Source: Neckera pumila
Lineage: Eukaryota > Streptophyta > Bryopsida > Hypnales > Neckeraceae
Direction: 5' to 3'
Assembly: GCA_963969595.1 (NCBI GenBank)
Contig: OZ018408.1
Coordinates: 11,095,823 to 11,159,822 of the forward strand
Length of the DNA stretch: 64,000 nucleotides
The translations under genes were made by a program, and so were the position numbers. Under the pieces are notes generated by a model. That model saw nothing but the letters and a program-made list of their open reading frames with translations, had not been told where the DNA came from and made no database searches. This document shows, one piece after another, positions 11,491-22,200 of this stretch (its first letter is position 1; every line of letters begins with the position of its first letter).

Positions 11491-13094
11491 GTGAAAATTT
11501 TAATATATTGATATGCAATTACAGAATGACTACTTTCTGAATAATAGACCCCACATTCCTTTCTGCAAATGTCATGTTAACTTTAAAATGACTTTAAAAT
11601 GACTAGAGATGTCAGTGGCAAGGTCACCTAAACCCTAAACAAGCATCACTCCTAAACAACTATAAAATGACTTTTCAATGATTCAGGAATGACTTCCTAC
11701 GTGGCTGTCCATGTCAGATTCATCATGGGTCAGTCATAACTTCATAATGACTAAAGAATGACTGACCACATGGATGTCTACGTCAGATGTTTCTAGGGTC
11801 TCACTTTCCACATGGCAGTTCTATAGCCATTTCCTTAAGCCCAATTTTCTTTATCACTTCAACCATTTCTTTTTTCATCCATTTCTACATCCAAGGTAGA
11901 AATGGATGGTGATAATAAACCTTGAGTAATTTATGTAAACGACTCGACCACAATGACTCTAAGACCCTATAGTCATTTTTCAGTCAATGTGACCAAAACG
12001 ACTCATTTGCAGTCATTTATGCAAGTCATTCTTTCCATCATTTTCTTGTAGCATGATGTTTGTTTTTTACACTAGTGCCCTTAAGAGTTCACCTTTTTTT
12101 GTGGTGATTTGATTTGCAGTAATGATCTTGGCTATATTACTCTCGTGTGAGGACAAATCATTAGGTGAGTGAGCATATCAATTGTTGTTTTTTGCAATTA
12201 TAGCTCTCTGATATCTGTTTTTAGACTTGTCTCCATGAAAATTGGGTTAACTTGAGAAATCTCTCTTTGGTACAAAGTAGATTATTTAATGTGAGCTTAG
12301 CTAGTGTGCTTTCATGTCTGATGTGTAACCATATGGTAGTGTAATATAGGTACTCTCCATCTCTTTGTATTTAAGCTGTGCATCAGTCTTTTTCTCATGC
12401 TACTCGTTGGCTGGGGAAGGAGATGATATAATTCATTCTTGAGGAGGACACCAAACTTCTTCTTATGTCTATCTATGTTTATAGGAGCCTTTGATGAAAA
12501 GGAATTTTAGTAGCCCAATTTTGTGGGCAAGTTACTGGGCGCAATTATGTCCAACTTGCAAGATTGACAATTCATCTTTTTTATCTTCTTTGATTTGGTC
12601 TACATTGTTATTTGTACCTTTTAAAATTTGAATGATGAGTAAGGACTTATATTAAGTGTGAATAAAATTGTTTTTGCAAAGGATCTTCAAACTTAGGTTA
12701 CAAATGATAAATGTTATCCTAAATAGTATAATTTCAATATCCAAAAATCAATTTAAAAAAGTGAATATAGGATTTCTTGAAATTGCTTAAATATTGATTT
12801 ATTTCTTATCTATAGTATGACTTAAAATTTTGTTGAGATTGCATTGATTTATGCATTGCATATTAGCGTAGAATACTAATACCGATACCAATGCTCAGCT
12901 CTATTTACGACCCTAAATATCAATTTATATAGTTATGAAACATTTATGCGGCTTTACTGTTTGGATTGAAGCAAATATGTAGAAAGAATTATTTTGAATC
13001 CCTAGATTTTTACTCCTGACATGGATTCTTTGCCATTTATACTTAAATTCTATGCGTTGAATCAAGTTTTGTATTGTGGTTGCTTGTTTTGTAG

Positions 13095-13188
13095 ATTGTG
13101 CAGCTGTTGCAATAAAAGCACTATTCTTCATGCAGTTGCTGTGTTGATCAATTTGACCACTACTGCCTTTGGATTTCTAGTTGTGTTG
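13095..13188 (+). pseudogene. Second exon-like segment inside CACTA-A
   Basis: A TTGCTTGTTTTGTAG acceptor precedes 94 bases open in one frame (hydrophobic peptide including [20 protein letters not shown]) and a GTAAGG donor follows. It has the same orientation as the 8961-9077 segment. The hydrophobic run would fit a membrane segment. I recognise no family; it may be another captured exon or chance. Confidence 0.25.
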
Positions 13189-14502
13189 GTAAGGTATGTG
13201 TTTTTTTGTTCTCTATATGTATTTATTTCCTGCCTTGCAAGTCTTGTGGACGTTGTTGATACTGTTTGAAGCGTGTCTTTTATTCAGGGTATATGTTTGT
13301 GGTTGTATTCTTGATGTCTGACATTCACTTATGATTATTCCTATGAGAATATGTTAGGAAAATTGATGAAGAGATATTTTTTTGGCCTTTTTTGGCAAAA
13401 CAACAAGCGGGAGTTCTTTATTTTCCTATGTTTGGAGGTTGAAGCCATGGTCATTGCAATCTTTGTAACTTTTCATCGTAAGATTTGTTGACTTTATTTG
13501 TGCCTTCTGCACTATGTAGTGATGACCTCTCCAGTTATTAAATTTGATTGTCTTCTTCAATGATTCAAGTTTTACTGAAAAGGTAGCATGACAATGTTAA
13601 GTTCGTCACTTCATGCATGTCCAACATTAAGGTTTTAGCCAAAGTATTCATATGTGCTTGGTTTTTGGTTGTTATAGGGTTATAGCTTGACTTTTCAACA
13701 CCATTTAGGAGTAGCAACTTCCATTGGCATATTGCACTATTCCACAGTAGTGCTTTTGTATTTCTACTTGGCGCTAGAATGCAAGCAAGCAAGTACCGCG
13801 CAATTGGCATCCAACAAAAGCCACCATCATGCGGCTCTATTTTTGGTAACAAATCACTTCTAATAAGCAACCTGGGCATTTTTAGGTTCTAGAATTCTTC
13901 TATCTAGTCACTATCAAACCATATCTAATCAGTTAGTTTGCTATATCTACTAGGAAGTAGATTTCATCTTGCGAGATTTTGAAACTTTGATCGAGAAAGA
14001 TAAGCATATGCAATCTCTAAATGCATTATGGATTTTGTAAGGTCCTTGCAATATGAGAAGGGGTTTGCAAAAAAGCCTTCAAATTCCATTTCTCTATTCT
14101 ACTGATTTCCACACATCAATGTAGATTGTAGAGTAATTTTATAATTTGTAAAAAAAGTGAATACCATTGTTTAACAAAAACTTCTATGAATTGATTGTAC
14201 TGCAATTTGGAAAGCTCTATGATGGACATGTGGAGAACCTTGATCAATTGCAAAAAAAATTTAGACTGGCATTTGGTCAGTCTGGAAAAGCAAATGCTAA
14301 CATTTTGACAGAGAATGTGACAAGAAATTGAGAGAAATTTGTCAATTGCTATTCCGAATTATGTAGAGTGATCTGTCTAAGATGGCAAAAAGTTCACAAA
14401 ATCTGTCAACTAAGTGTCCAAATTAGCCCCTCCGAATTGACGAAGCAATTGACATATTTTTGTCAACTTTCTGTCATCTTGGATAGAATTCCTCTTGAAG
14501 TG

Positions 14503-16541
14503 AGAGCTGGATCGGGTTAGGGTTTTGGAACCCAACTGGGATAGCGGAATGTGATTTAGTCTGTTTTCCAAATTAGTAATTGTAGTTGAGGTTCGCTACG
14601 TCAGGGTGGGAGGGAGGTATCAATGTAAGTATCACCGAGAATTGACTAAACGGGAGAGCTGATATTCTAGTGGAGGCGTAGTGGGATTGCTTAGAGCTAC
14701 TTGTGTCACAACCGGGCACTAATAACAAGAAGATGCTAGTGTAATTCTATTGTGTATTTTTGTTGTTCTGGTCAATTGTTCTTTTTTCATCTCTGATTGT
14801 AGATACCAATTTACTTGCATGCAATGCAATGGTTTGTACCGACCACATTTTATTGGGATTTGAGTTGCAATTTGGTGATTTGGCACAAATTGATGATGTT
14901 TTGTTTATTTGTGGTGCAGATGACACTACTTGATGATGGAGAGGCGAGGTATGAGACTTCATCTTACGGTTGCCTTTTTTGAGGGATGCCGAAGCTTCTG
15001 AGGGACTACAACATTGTTCATTCTCAATCCTTTGGAATCCTTTATGATTTCAAGGAGATTTGCAAGGACTTTTTTGCAAACTTGATGGAGGGAAAATTGC
15101 AATGGAGGGAAAATTGCAATATTTGGGATTTATGCATGTGCAGATGAGGGATATCTCTAGCATCGATGAGATCCGGAGTGATATTCCAGAAATGACGATT
15201 TTATACAACTCTATTGAGGAGGTTCTCATCTTAAAGTTCATGGTGGGTGTTACCCATGAGACATGCACAAGCTTGTTGCAAGGAAATTTTATTGAAGCGA
15301 TTTCGACTTAGGTTGGTCACATCTATTCTATGTATACTTTGAAATCCGCCTGCTTTAGAGGTACATAGAGAATGAAGGAGGTTGATGACTCCTTCAAGCC
15401 AAGGTCTAGGAGTTCAAAGTCAGATTGGCCTAGCATTGTTTTTGAGGTAGGGGTGTCTTAGGAACTTTACTAGTTGCGGCAAGATGCTCGATTCAGGGTT
15501 GTTCATCTTGACATGATGCTAGCTTTTCAAGTTGGGATGTCCGCCGATGTTGGTCCGAAAGCGTCTAGACGCATTGGGATTGCGTTGGATCTAATTAAAA
15601 TTTATTTATTTATTTATTTTTTGGACGACTTGTCTGTCAACTTAGACAGACTGGCCATCGACAAGACGGACGGACCAAATATATATATATATACACAAAA
15701 AAAAAAATGTATATATATATATATATATTTTGTGGATATTGACGGACACTAGGGTTGAATCTTGATATTTTGTCAGAGTTATGTCAGTCCAAACATGTCG
15801 TGACGGTGACAACCCACGTGACAACTCTGGCTCGATTCTGGCTTGAGTGCTATAAGGATAAGACATAGATTGTCATTGTTGCTAGTGTTGACAGGAGAGC
15901 TCGGACTATAGTCATCGAGAGGTGGCAGGGGGCTCCAGCATTACAGCCAGTTTCAGCGCATCAGCTACCTTGGACTCTAGCATTGCAGGCAACTCCATGA
16001 TATCAGCTACCTCAGAATGTGAACAATCCCAACCTATATTCTCGGCAGTGTATTCCAACTCGTATGCAGATCTAGAGTTTGACTTTGAAAAAAGGTCCTT
16101 TTTAAGCGGATGCACCTCTTACTATCCCCGCTACTTTAGTTTTTGATGTTTTGCCTCTTCCATAAGGGGCACCATAGAGGCCATGTGATTTTGAAATCAC
16201 TAGTGATATGCTCAATATGATGAACAAAATATTTTGGGATGGATTGAATAGGGCAACTGTAGATTAGTTAGAAACTACAATCTCTAACTGGCATTATATC
16301 AAATGATGGTCCTCATCTTGTGTCATTGGAAAGGTAACTGATCCTCCTTTTTACAAACTTTGTTGTTATTGCTCAAAAGTAGGAAGATATCTGACTCTTC
16401 ACATGTAAATTTGAATGCTTTTCCTAATACCAATAAATAGAGAAAGGCTCTTCTAAATATAATGGCAGGCATTTGAATGCCTACAACTTACATCATCTAG
16501 AGCCAAACAATTATCTAACACAACAGATGGGCTGATGTTGG
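14503..16541. other. Intergenic region, no supported gene
   Basis: There are several short open frames on both strands (for example 15060-15311 plus, 15912-16115 minus), but none has a family signature or splice series that I can defend. A compound AT microsatellite (TA runs flanking an A run) sits at about 15678-15727, and a GTCTGTC/GACAGAC hairpin at 15632-15651. Confidence 0.5.
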
Positions 16542-17280
16542 TGTTACGGACGGCAAAGAGAACAAGACAAGATAAGTTTCTAGAAATAAGATTGCTATTA
16601 GAGTCAAGAAGAGTACAAGGCTGAAACTTGAATAACAAAAATAACACTCAAGAGATGTGTTGTTGAGACTGAGGACTATCTCAGTCTCGACTCCTTATAT
16701 ACTACTACCTAAGAGGTTCTTCTGGAACTCTATGGAGGCTTTTAGAACTCTATTGGAAACTTCCAATGCAATATACCATCTTCTAAAATACTATGGAAGC
16801 TCCTGGAACATTATGGAAGCTTCCGAAACACTATGGAAGCTTCCGAAACACTATGGAAGCTTCCGAAACACTATGGAAGCTTCCGAAACACTATGGAAGC
16901 TTCCGAAACACTATGGAAGCTTTCGGAATACTATGGAAGCTTCTGGAACACTATGAAAGCTTCTGGAACACTATGAAAGCTTCTGGAACACTATGAAAGC
17001 TTCTGGAACACTATGAAAACTTCTGGAACACTATGAAAACTTCTGGAACACTATGAAAGCTTCTGGAACACTATGAAAGCTTCTGGAACACTATGAAAGC
17101 TTCTGGAACACTATGAAAGCTTCTGGAATACTATGGAAGCTTCCGAAATACTATGGAAGCTTCCGGAATACTATGGAAGCTTCCGGAATACTATGGAAGC
17201 TTCTAGAAGACTCTTGGAAGTTTCTAGAAGGTACTAGAAGACCATGGAGAAGCTTAGAAGGTTCTAGAGTGTCTGTGACA
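16542..17280 (-). repeat. 3' LTR of Chromo-1
   Basis: On the plus strand it runs TGTTACGG...CTGTGACA, so in element orientation it begins TGTCACAG and ends CCGTAACA. The first 250 bases are nearly identical to 26743-26990. It contains a TATATAAGG box on the minus strand (16694-16701), a GAGACTGAG/CTCAGTCTC hairpin (16665-16688) and the 20-bp array that occupies most of U3. Length is 739 bp. Confidence 0.9.
16791..17204 (-). repeat. 20-bp tandem array in U3 of the LTR, about 20 copies
   Basis: The unit is CTATGGAAGCTTCCGAAACA with variants (CTATGAAAGCTTCTGGAACA and others). It repeats every 20 bases for about 410 bases, with degenerate units extending back to about 16720. Each unit carries AAGCTT. 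In element orientation the array lies just upstream of the TATA box. The 5' LTR retains only about three units (26991-27050). The open frames through the array are repeat artefacts. Confidence 0.95.
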
Positions 17281-17294
17281 TCACCTCCCTCTCT
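17281..17294 (-). other. Polypurine tract of Chromo-1
   Basis: On the minus strand AGAGAGGGAGGTGA lies directly before the 3' LTR start (TGTCACAG). This is the expected position and composition for the plus-strand primer. Confidence 0.75.
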
Positions 17295-17332
17295 AGCGAC
17301 GAGTTTCAAGAGGAGCTTGTGTTATACATGCT

Positions 17333-17794
17333 TCACATCTGTAAAAAATTAAGCATACGAAGAAGAGTATCTGCAACATAAGTTGCTCTTTGCTCCGGTG
17401 TTAGAAGATGTACTGGTCCTTGGAACCAACGATTGTGACCACGACCTCCTTCCATAGGGCAAACTCCAGGATGATAATGCTTAATATTCAAACCTTCAAA
17501 ACATCCTTGGAATGTTACTTTTGGACCGTTGGACTCAAGACTACCAACTTGCAACAATATTACCAAGGCTCTTGCATCGGGTTGAAGATTGCCGTGCCAA
17601 GGTTGATCTATGCAAGGTCGCTTTCGTTGTGCCGAAGATCCACTTTCCTCTTTAGATTGTGATGCTGAAGGAACTGAAAGTTGTAAAGGTCGGTCTGGTA
17701 ATTGTGACATAGAAAGCTCAAACTCAGGTTCTAACTCAGGCTCGGGTTCTACTTCAGGCTCTAAAGAGTTTCTAAAAACCCTCCAATTAGACAT
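17333..17794 (-). CDS. Extra ORF between pol and the 3' LTR of Chromo-1
   Basis: A 153-codon frame, sense with respect to the element, lies between the end of the chromodomain reading frame (about 17916) and the polypurine tract. Near the N-terminus it has a Glu-Pro repeat (EPEVEPEPELEPEFEL), then a Ser/Gln/Lys-rich stretch, then a compact segment with Cys, His and Trp residues (GCFEGLNIKHYHPGVCP) and a C-terminal helix-like tail. No signal peptide or membrane span is visible, so it is not a conventional envelope gene. I do not recognise the family. It could be an accessory element protein or a captured host fragment. It is intact while pol is broken, although that may be chance at this length. 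Confidence 0.5.
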   Translation of the reverse strand: MSNWRVFRNSLEPEVEPEPELEPEFELSMSQLPDRPLQLSVPSASQSKEESGSSAQRKRPCIDQPWHGNLQPDARALVILLQVGSLESNGPKVTFQGCFEGLNIKHYHPGVCPMEGGRGHNRWFQGPVHLLTPEQRATYVADTLLRMLNFLQM

Positions 17795-17915
17795 GTTGGA
17801 GATATTATGATAGCTATCTAAAAACTATTGAAGTTTTGAAGTGAATGTTTTTGTAGTGACTCTCTCTTTCTTATATCAAGTCTCAGAAGAGAAAGCTTTT
17901 TAAAGATACTACTAA

Positions 17916-19222
17916 TTATATAGGTTGTGGCTTATCAGGATCAAATTGGTGGAATTCATGTACCTTTTGCGACGCGTTAACTAAATTTTTGCTGCTTCCC
18001 ATATTCGCTCATTAATATCATAGCCACGCCAATTGACAAGATACTCCAATTTATTACGTCGCCATCGTGAATCAAGCACTTTTTCCACCTCATATTCTAC
18101 ATTATTGTTGATTTCAATGAAAGGCAATGGCAGTTGATCTTGTCTAGGTAATTTAGACTCTTTGTATGGTTTAAGAAGAGAAATATGAAAGACTGGATGT
18201 ACTTTCATGGCGGCTGGAAGCTCTAAACGGTAAGCAACAGCATTGATTTGTTTGACTATAGGAAACGGTCCTAGTTGTCGATAATCCAATTTGTCACACG
18301 GTCGAGTAGTCTTGATGTTGCGTCAAAGAAGCCATACTTTGTCCCCAACTTGAATCGAAGGCGATTCCTTACGCAACATATCTACTGCTGTTTTGTAACG
18401 TTCTTGAGCTTCTTGAAGATGAAATTCATAGCTTCTTGAATTTCTGATAACTTTAAAGTTAAATTTTTTATTGTTGGATTGTCCATCTGAGAAACATTGA
18501 ATAAATCAAATTTGGGATGGTATCCATAGTTGGCGTAGAATGACGTTTCACGAGTAGAAGTATAGATGGTATTGTTGTACGCGAATTCCGCCAAAGTCAA
18601 ATGTGAAGTCCAATCGTCTTATTGGTAGTGGATGGTACAATGTAGGTATTGCTCTAGCACTTGATTCACGCATTCTGTTTGTCCATCAGTTTGTGGATGA
18701 AAAGTAGAAGAAAGATTAATTTTCACCTTCAAGGTTTCAAAGAGAGATTTCCAAAATTTGAAGACAAATTACGGTCCTCAATCAGATATGATATCATCAG
18801 GTAAGCCATGATATTGATAGATAGTGTCAAAAAATAGCCTTGCTGTTTCTTCACTGGTGATTGTTTTTGAACATGGAGAAAAGTGAGCCATTTTGGTAAA
18901 ACGATCTACGATCACGCAAATGGAATCGAAAGATGCTGATGGAGGTAAATCCGTAATAAAGTTCATAGAAACTAAAGACCATGGCCGCTTTGGAATTGAT
19001 AACGGTTGGAGAAGTTCATGCGGTCGATTTCTTAGATTTTTGGATCTTGAACAAGTGTCACATGAAAGTACAAATTCTTTAATAGCCTTCCACATTTGAG
19101 GCCACCAAAAGTTTCGAGACACAAGTTTTAATGTTTTGTTGAATCCAAAGTGTCCAACAGTAGGAAAGTCATGTCGTGTCTGAAGAACTTGAAGCCGTAG
19201 AGGGCTTTTTGGAATGTATAGA
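17916..19222 (-). pseudogene. Chromo-1 integrase and chromodomain (3' part of pol, broken)
   Basis: From right to left: the end of the integrase zinc-binding region (RHDFPTVGHFGFNKT, then CDTCSRSK), the catalytic core (VDRFTKMAHF; QTDGQTECVNQVLEQYL carries the catalytic Glu), the C-terminal barrel (GPFPIVKQINAVAYRLELP) and a chromodomain (YEVEKVLDSRWRRNKLEYLV, then NWRGYDINERIWEAA). The usual MDFI of the first catalytic Asp reads MNFI, a GAT-to-AAT change. Stop codons interrupt the core near 18600-18778 and a frameshift near 17975 separates the last conserved residues (NASQKVHEFHQF). The upstream part of the zinc region is cut by the element at 19223. Not functional as it stands. Confidence 0.9.
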
Positions 19223-22200
19223 TGTCGGAACCTGAAAATCCATTTTTACTAATTTAAAATATAAACGAAGGAATAATATTCTTCTTAGCAGTAAATTTTT
19301 TCGATTTTAAAATAGTTATTGACCGTCTAATGTTTAGAACCGGAAACCGGAAGTGGACTGTTCAAGAATCGATGTAAAGGCTAACCGAATGTACTGGAAA
19401 CATGGGACTGGAGTTCGAATTCGCCTAGACCGGATCAGGAAAGGGGTAACAAGAACCGGCATCCAACGGTGACCTATTTAACCCTAGGGAACTACGGGAA
19501 CGTTCTAATATTTAGTGAACGGAAATCTTAAACGGGCAGGTTTAACGGGCAAAGCCTGGATTAGGGGAATTATTAGGAGCAGCTGGGATTGGCTCTCTTA
19601 AATCCCATCTGTCCAGAGACTGGTCACTTACATTTTCCTGCCCTGACTGAAAGTTGTAGCAACGTGCACCATTACTAGTTTCTGGTCTGTGCATCAGTAT
19701 TGAGTTTTGAGTTGACGGACTGCGGAAGAGAGTGCTTGAGGAACTTAAGCGCATGAGAGAGGTCTGCTAGCATCCCAGTTTAGCGTTAGTGCTTGCACAG
19801 TTGAAAGGGAGAGAGAGAATCGTAAGGATCACTCTTTTTCCAATTTCCGAGAGTAGACCGGCCGCATCCTAACGAAAGGAGAGATGGCTGCAAGTCAGAG
19901 CAGGGGAGCCACCATCTCGCTCCGGTATGTGACGCCACGATTGCCCAAAGAGGAGCTGGAGTTGGCGGAGCTAAAGGAAGACCTGAAGCAGATGGGGTGC
20001 GCTGGATTCCTGATCCGACCGTGGGACTTCAGAAGCGAAGCAGTAGTGGTGGAATTGAGGCCTAGAGCGCCAACTCGCGCCACGACCACAATCCATGCAA
20101 AGCCCAAGCGATGGATGGTGGACATATGGAGGAAGGTTTATCTATTCAACCAGGAAGACGAAGGAAGTGCATCCCGAAAACACCAATATACGGTGGATAA
20201 GTTCCGAAACCCAATTAGTAAAAAAGACAGGTTCTCAGTCACCGATTGTATCAGTCAGAGACAGAAGCGGTTGTTACAGTAAGTCTTGGCCATTCTCAAC
20301 TCGGAAAGGTCAAGCTGAGTTTCTCGGACATTGGCCAACACAATATTTGGCGCATTGTCTGGAGACCGGAAAGTAGATTGGGGAGTGGTCATCCAGGACC
20401 AAGTACTGAAAATGGTGAATAATGTTGGGAAGGCCAAGCCTTTTGCCATCTGTCCATTCCTGATTCATTTATATCATTCTGAGGGGATGATGACAAAAGA
20501 TGAAGAGGTAGAGTATGAGGCCGTTGCTGCCCTGGTAGAGTTTGAAGTTCTGGACTTAGATCTTAAGACCGGAAATGAGGAAGAATCCTCAGATGAGGGA
20601 GATGATGAGGATGAGCAGAGCGAGTATGAGGGAGATGATGAGGATGAGCAGAGCGAGTATGAGGGAGATGAGGATGAGGGTGAGAATGATGATAAGGGTG
20701 AGAAAACGAGAGGAAAGGGTCAGGTAGAGAAAGAGCAGACCAAGGATACCGATCCGGTCTAGAGAGACGAGCCGCTAGAAAGAATCACCCGAGAATTAAG
20801 CGACTTCAGAAACCGGTACGAAAAGGAGCGAGGGGTGATGCAGACCATCTGCACCACAGTGGCCGCCGTCCACCCAGCTTAAGCCTTAACCTGGATAATA
20901 CGGCTTACCCGAGAGAAGGAAAAGAATGAAAATAAAAAAGAATTGGCAAAGCTTTCCGGCCAAGTGGCCACTCTTAAACAAGAATTGTGCCAGAAAACAG
21001 AAGAGGTGGAGAAGGAGAAAACATTCTCCATGCAGACGCGAGACACCATCTCTCGAATCCGGAAATTCATCACCTATCCGGGTGAAGTTGTCAACAAGGC
21101 TAACTTCTTTGACCAACAAATAATGGTAGAAAAACGACAGCTGCATCAGAAGCTCATACTAGCTATGGTGACTTATCAAAAGAAGATGGAGTTCACACTG
21201 GAGCAGCTGCAAGAAGTGATGCGCGAGGTAAACCCTCAAAGTGATCCTGCACCGAGACCGAAACCGGATCACGAACTAGTTCAGCAGCCAACAGTAGAGG
21301 ACAAGGGTAAAGGTGAGACTTCTCACGAGCAACCAGACCTACCTGTACTAGAGGAGCACCAGGAAGCCAAGACAAATCAGGTGCAGAAAACGGAGGTGGA
21401 GATCACCAAAGTCACCGATCCGGATGCGGAGAATGACGAGTTGGAGGTCACGAAGGTGACGAAACCGGATCCAACAAAGGCATAGGGACCGGAACCGGCA
21501 ACCAGACCAAGAGGGTCTATTCTAGGAGAGAGTATCAAAGTGAAGCAGATCAATGCCCTCTCACCCTCCAAGTCTTCTCCCAAAACTCCCGGAAAAAAGG
21601 TGCATTTTGAAGATGTAGGGAAGATGACGGCCCTGATGCAGTCCGTGGTGAAGACAAAGACTGGAGCCGGTCGCGGCACTTCATCCAGCTCACCGAGTAA
21701 GGATCTAATCAAGAAACTGGCTGGAGGAGATGCGACACCTTAGAGCAAAGTAGCAAGGCCTGCTCCAATCCCACAGAAGAAAAAGGCTCCTAAATCACAG
21801 TCGGCCAAGAAGAAATCCACCAAAGTTCAAGAGGAGGAGGAAGAAGAAGAGGATTACGACTATGATGAAGAGGAATCCGGTTCCGACCAGGATTCTGAAC
21901 CTTATTCGGATCCCAATCAGGCCTTGGCAGAGACCCGAGCAACAAAGGCGAAGGCGGCCAGAGAGAAGGCAAAAGTCTGGTCCAAACAAACTGCCAGGCC
22001 GCAGACCGGAAATAAGCCCTTGACCCGGAAGGGACCATCTAAGGCGGGGTTTTCTCCGGTAAAGAAGAGTAGGAAGTAGGTGAAGGTTCTAATAGTGACT
22101 GTAGAGCTGCATGCCTAATTTTGACAAGTAGATGTGTAGGTATATTTTTAGTTTAGAAGGAGTTAGGACTCAAGTTGATTCCGGATTTTTAGGATCTAAG

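Larger units (their letters stand above)
9517..12053. mobile_element. CACTA-C: CACTA-type element nested in CACTA-A
   Basis: The left terminus is CTCTACAAGAAAATGG at 9517. The right terminus is CCATCATTTTCTTGTAGCA, ending at 12053. Both are one or two bases from the CACTACAAGAAAATG form, and each has lost one base of the CACTA/TAGTG tip. The target duplication is TGA at 9514-9516 and 12054-12056. Both subterminal zones are packed with AATGACT / AGTCATT words (for example 9545-9700, 10800-10890 and 11520-12030), a clear transposase-site-like repeat. No transposase frame is visible in its 2537 bp. Confidence 0.82.
6173..14502. mobile_element. CACTA-A: outer CACTA-type transposon (nested host)
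   Basis: The left end is CACTACAAGGAAAAGGCATC at 6173. The right end, read as reverse complement, is CACTTCAAGAGGAATTCTAT, finishing at 14502. Both ends continue with ATCCAA and a TGACA motif, and both subterminal zones repeat TTGTCAA/TTGACA words, as expected for CACTA (En/Spm) elements. AGA precedes the left end (6170-6172) and follows the right end (14503-14505), giving the 3-bp target duplication typical of the superfamily. The 8330-bp span contains two complete CACTA-type insertions (6305-8408, 9517-12053); removing them leaves about 3.7 kb. I see no TNPD-like transposase, so it looks non-autonomous, and exon-like segments suggest a Pack-CACTA. Confidence 0.65.

Noticed and set aside
16791..17204. 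Regular 20-bp repeats as a possible CRISPR array, and the long peptides read through them
   Set aside because: Units are directly adjacent with no unique spacers and lie within an LTR; the peptides are translations of the repeat in several frames.
19884..22079. Stop-codon reassignment (TAA/TAG read as Gln), suggested by in-frame stops in the nested element and the retroelements
   Set aside because: The 1059-codon VIH gene and the B3 gene use no in-frame TAA or TAG and use ordinary CAA/CAG for Gln; TGA also appears among the internal stops of the decayed elements.
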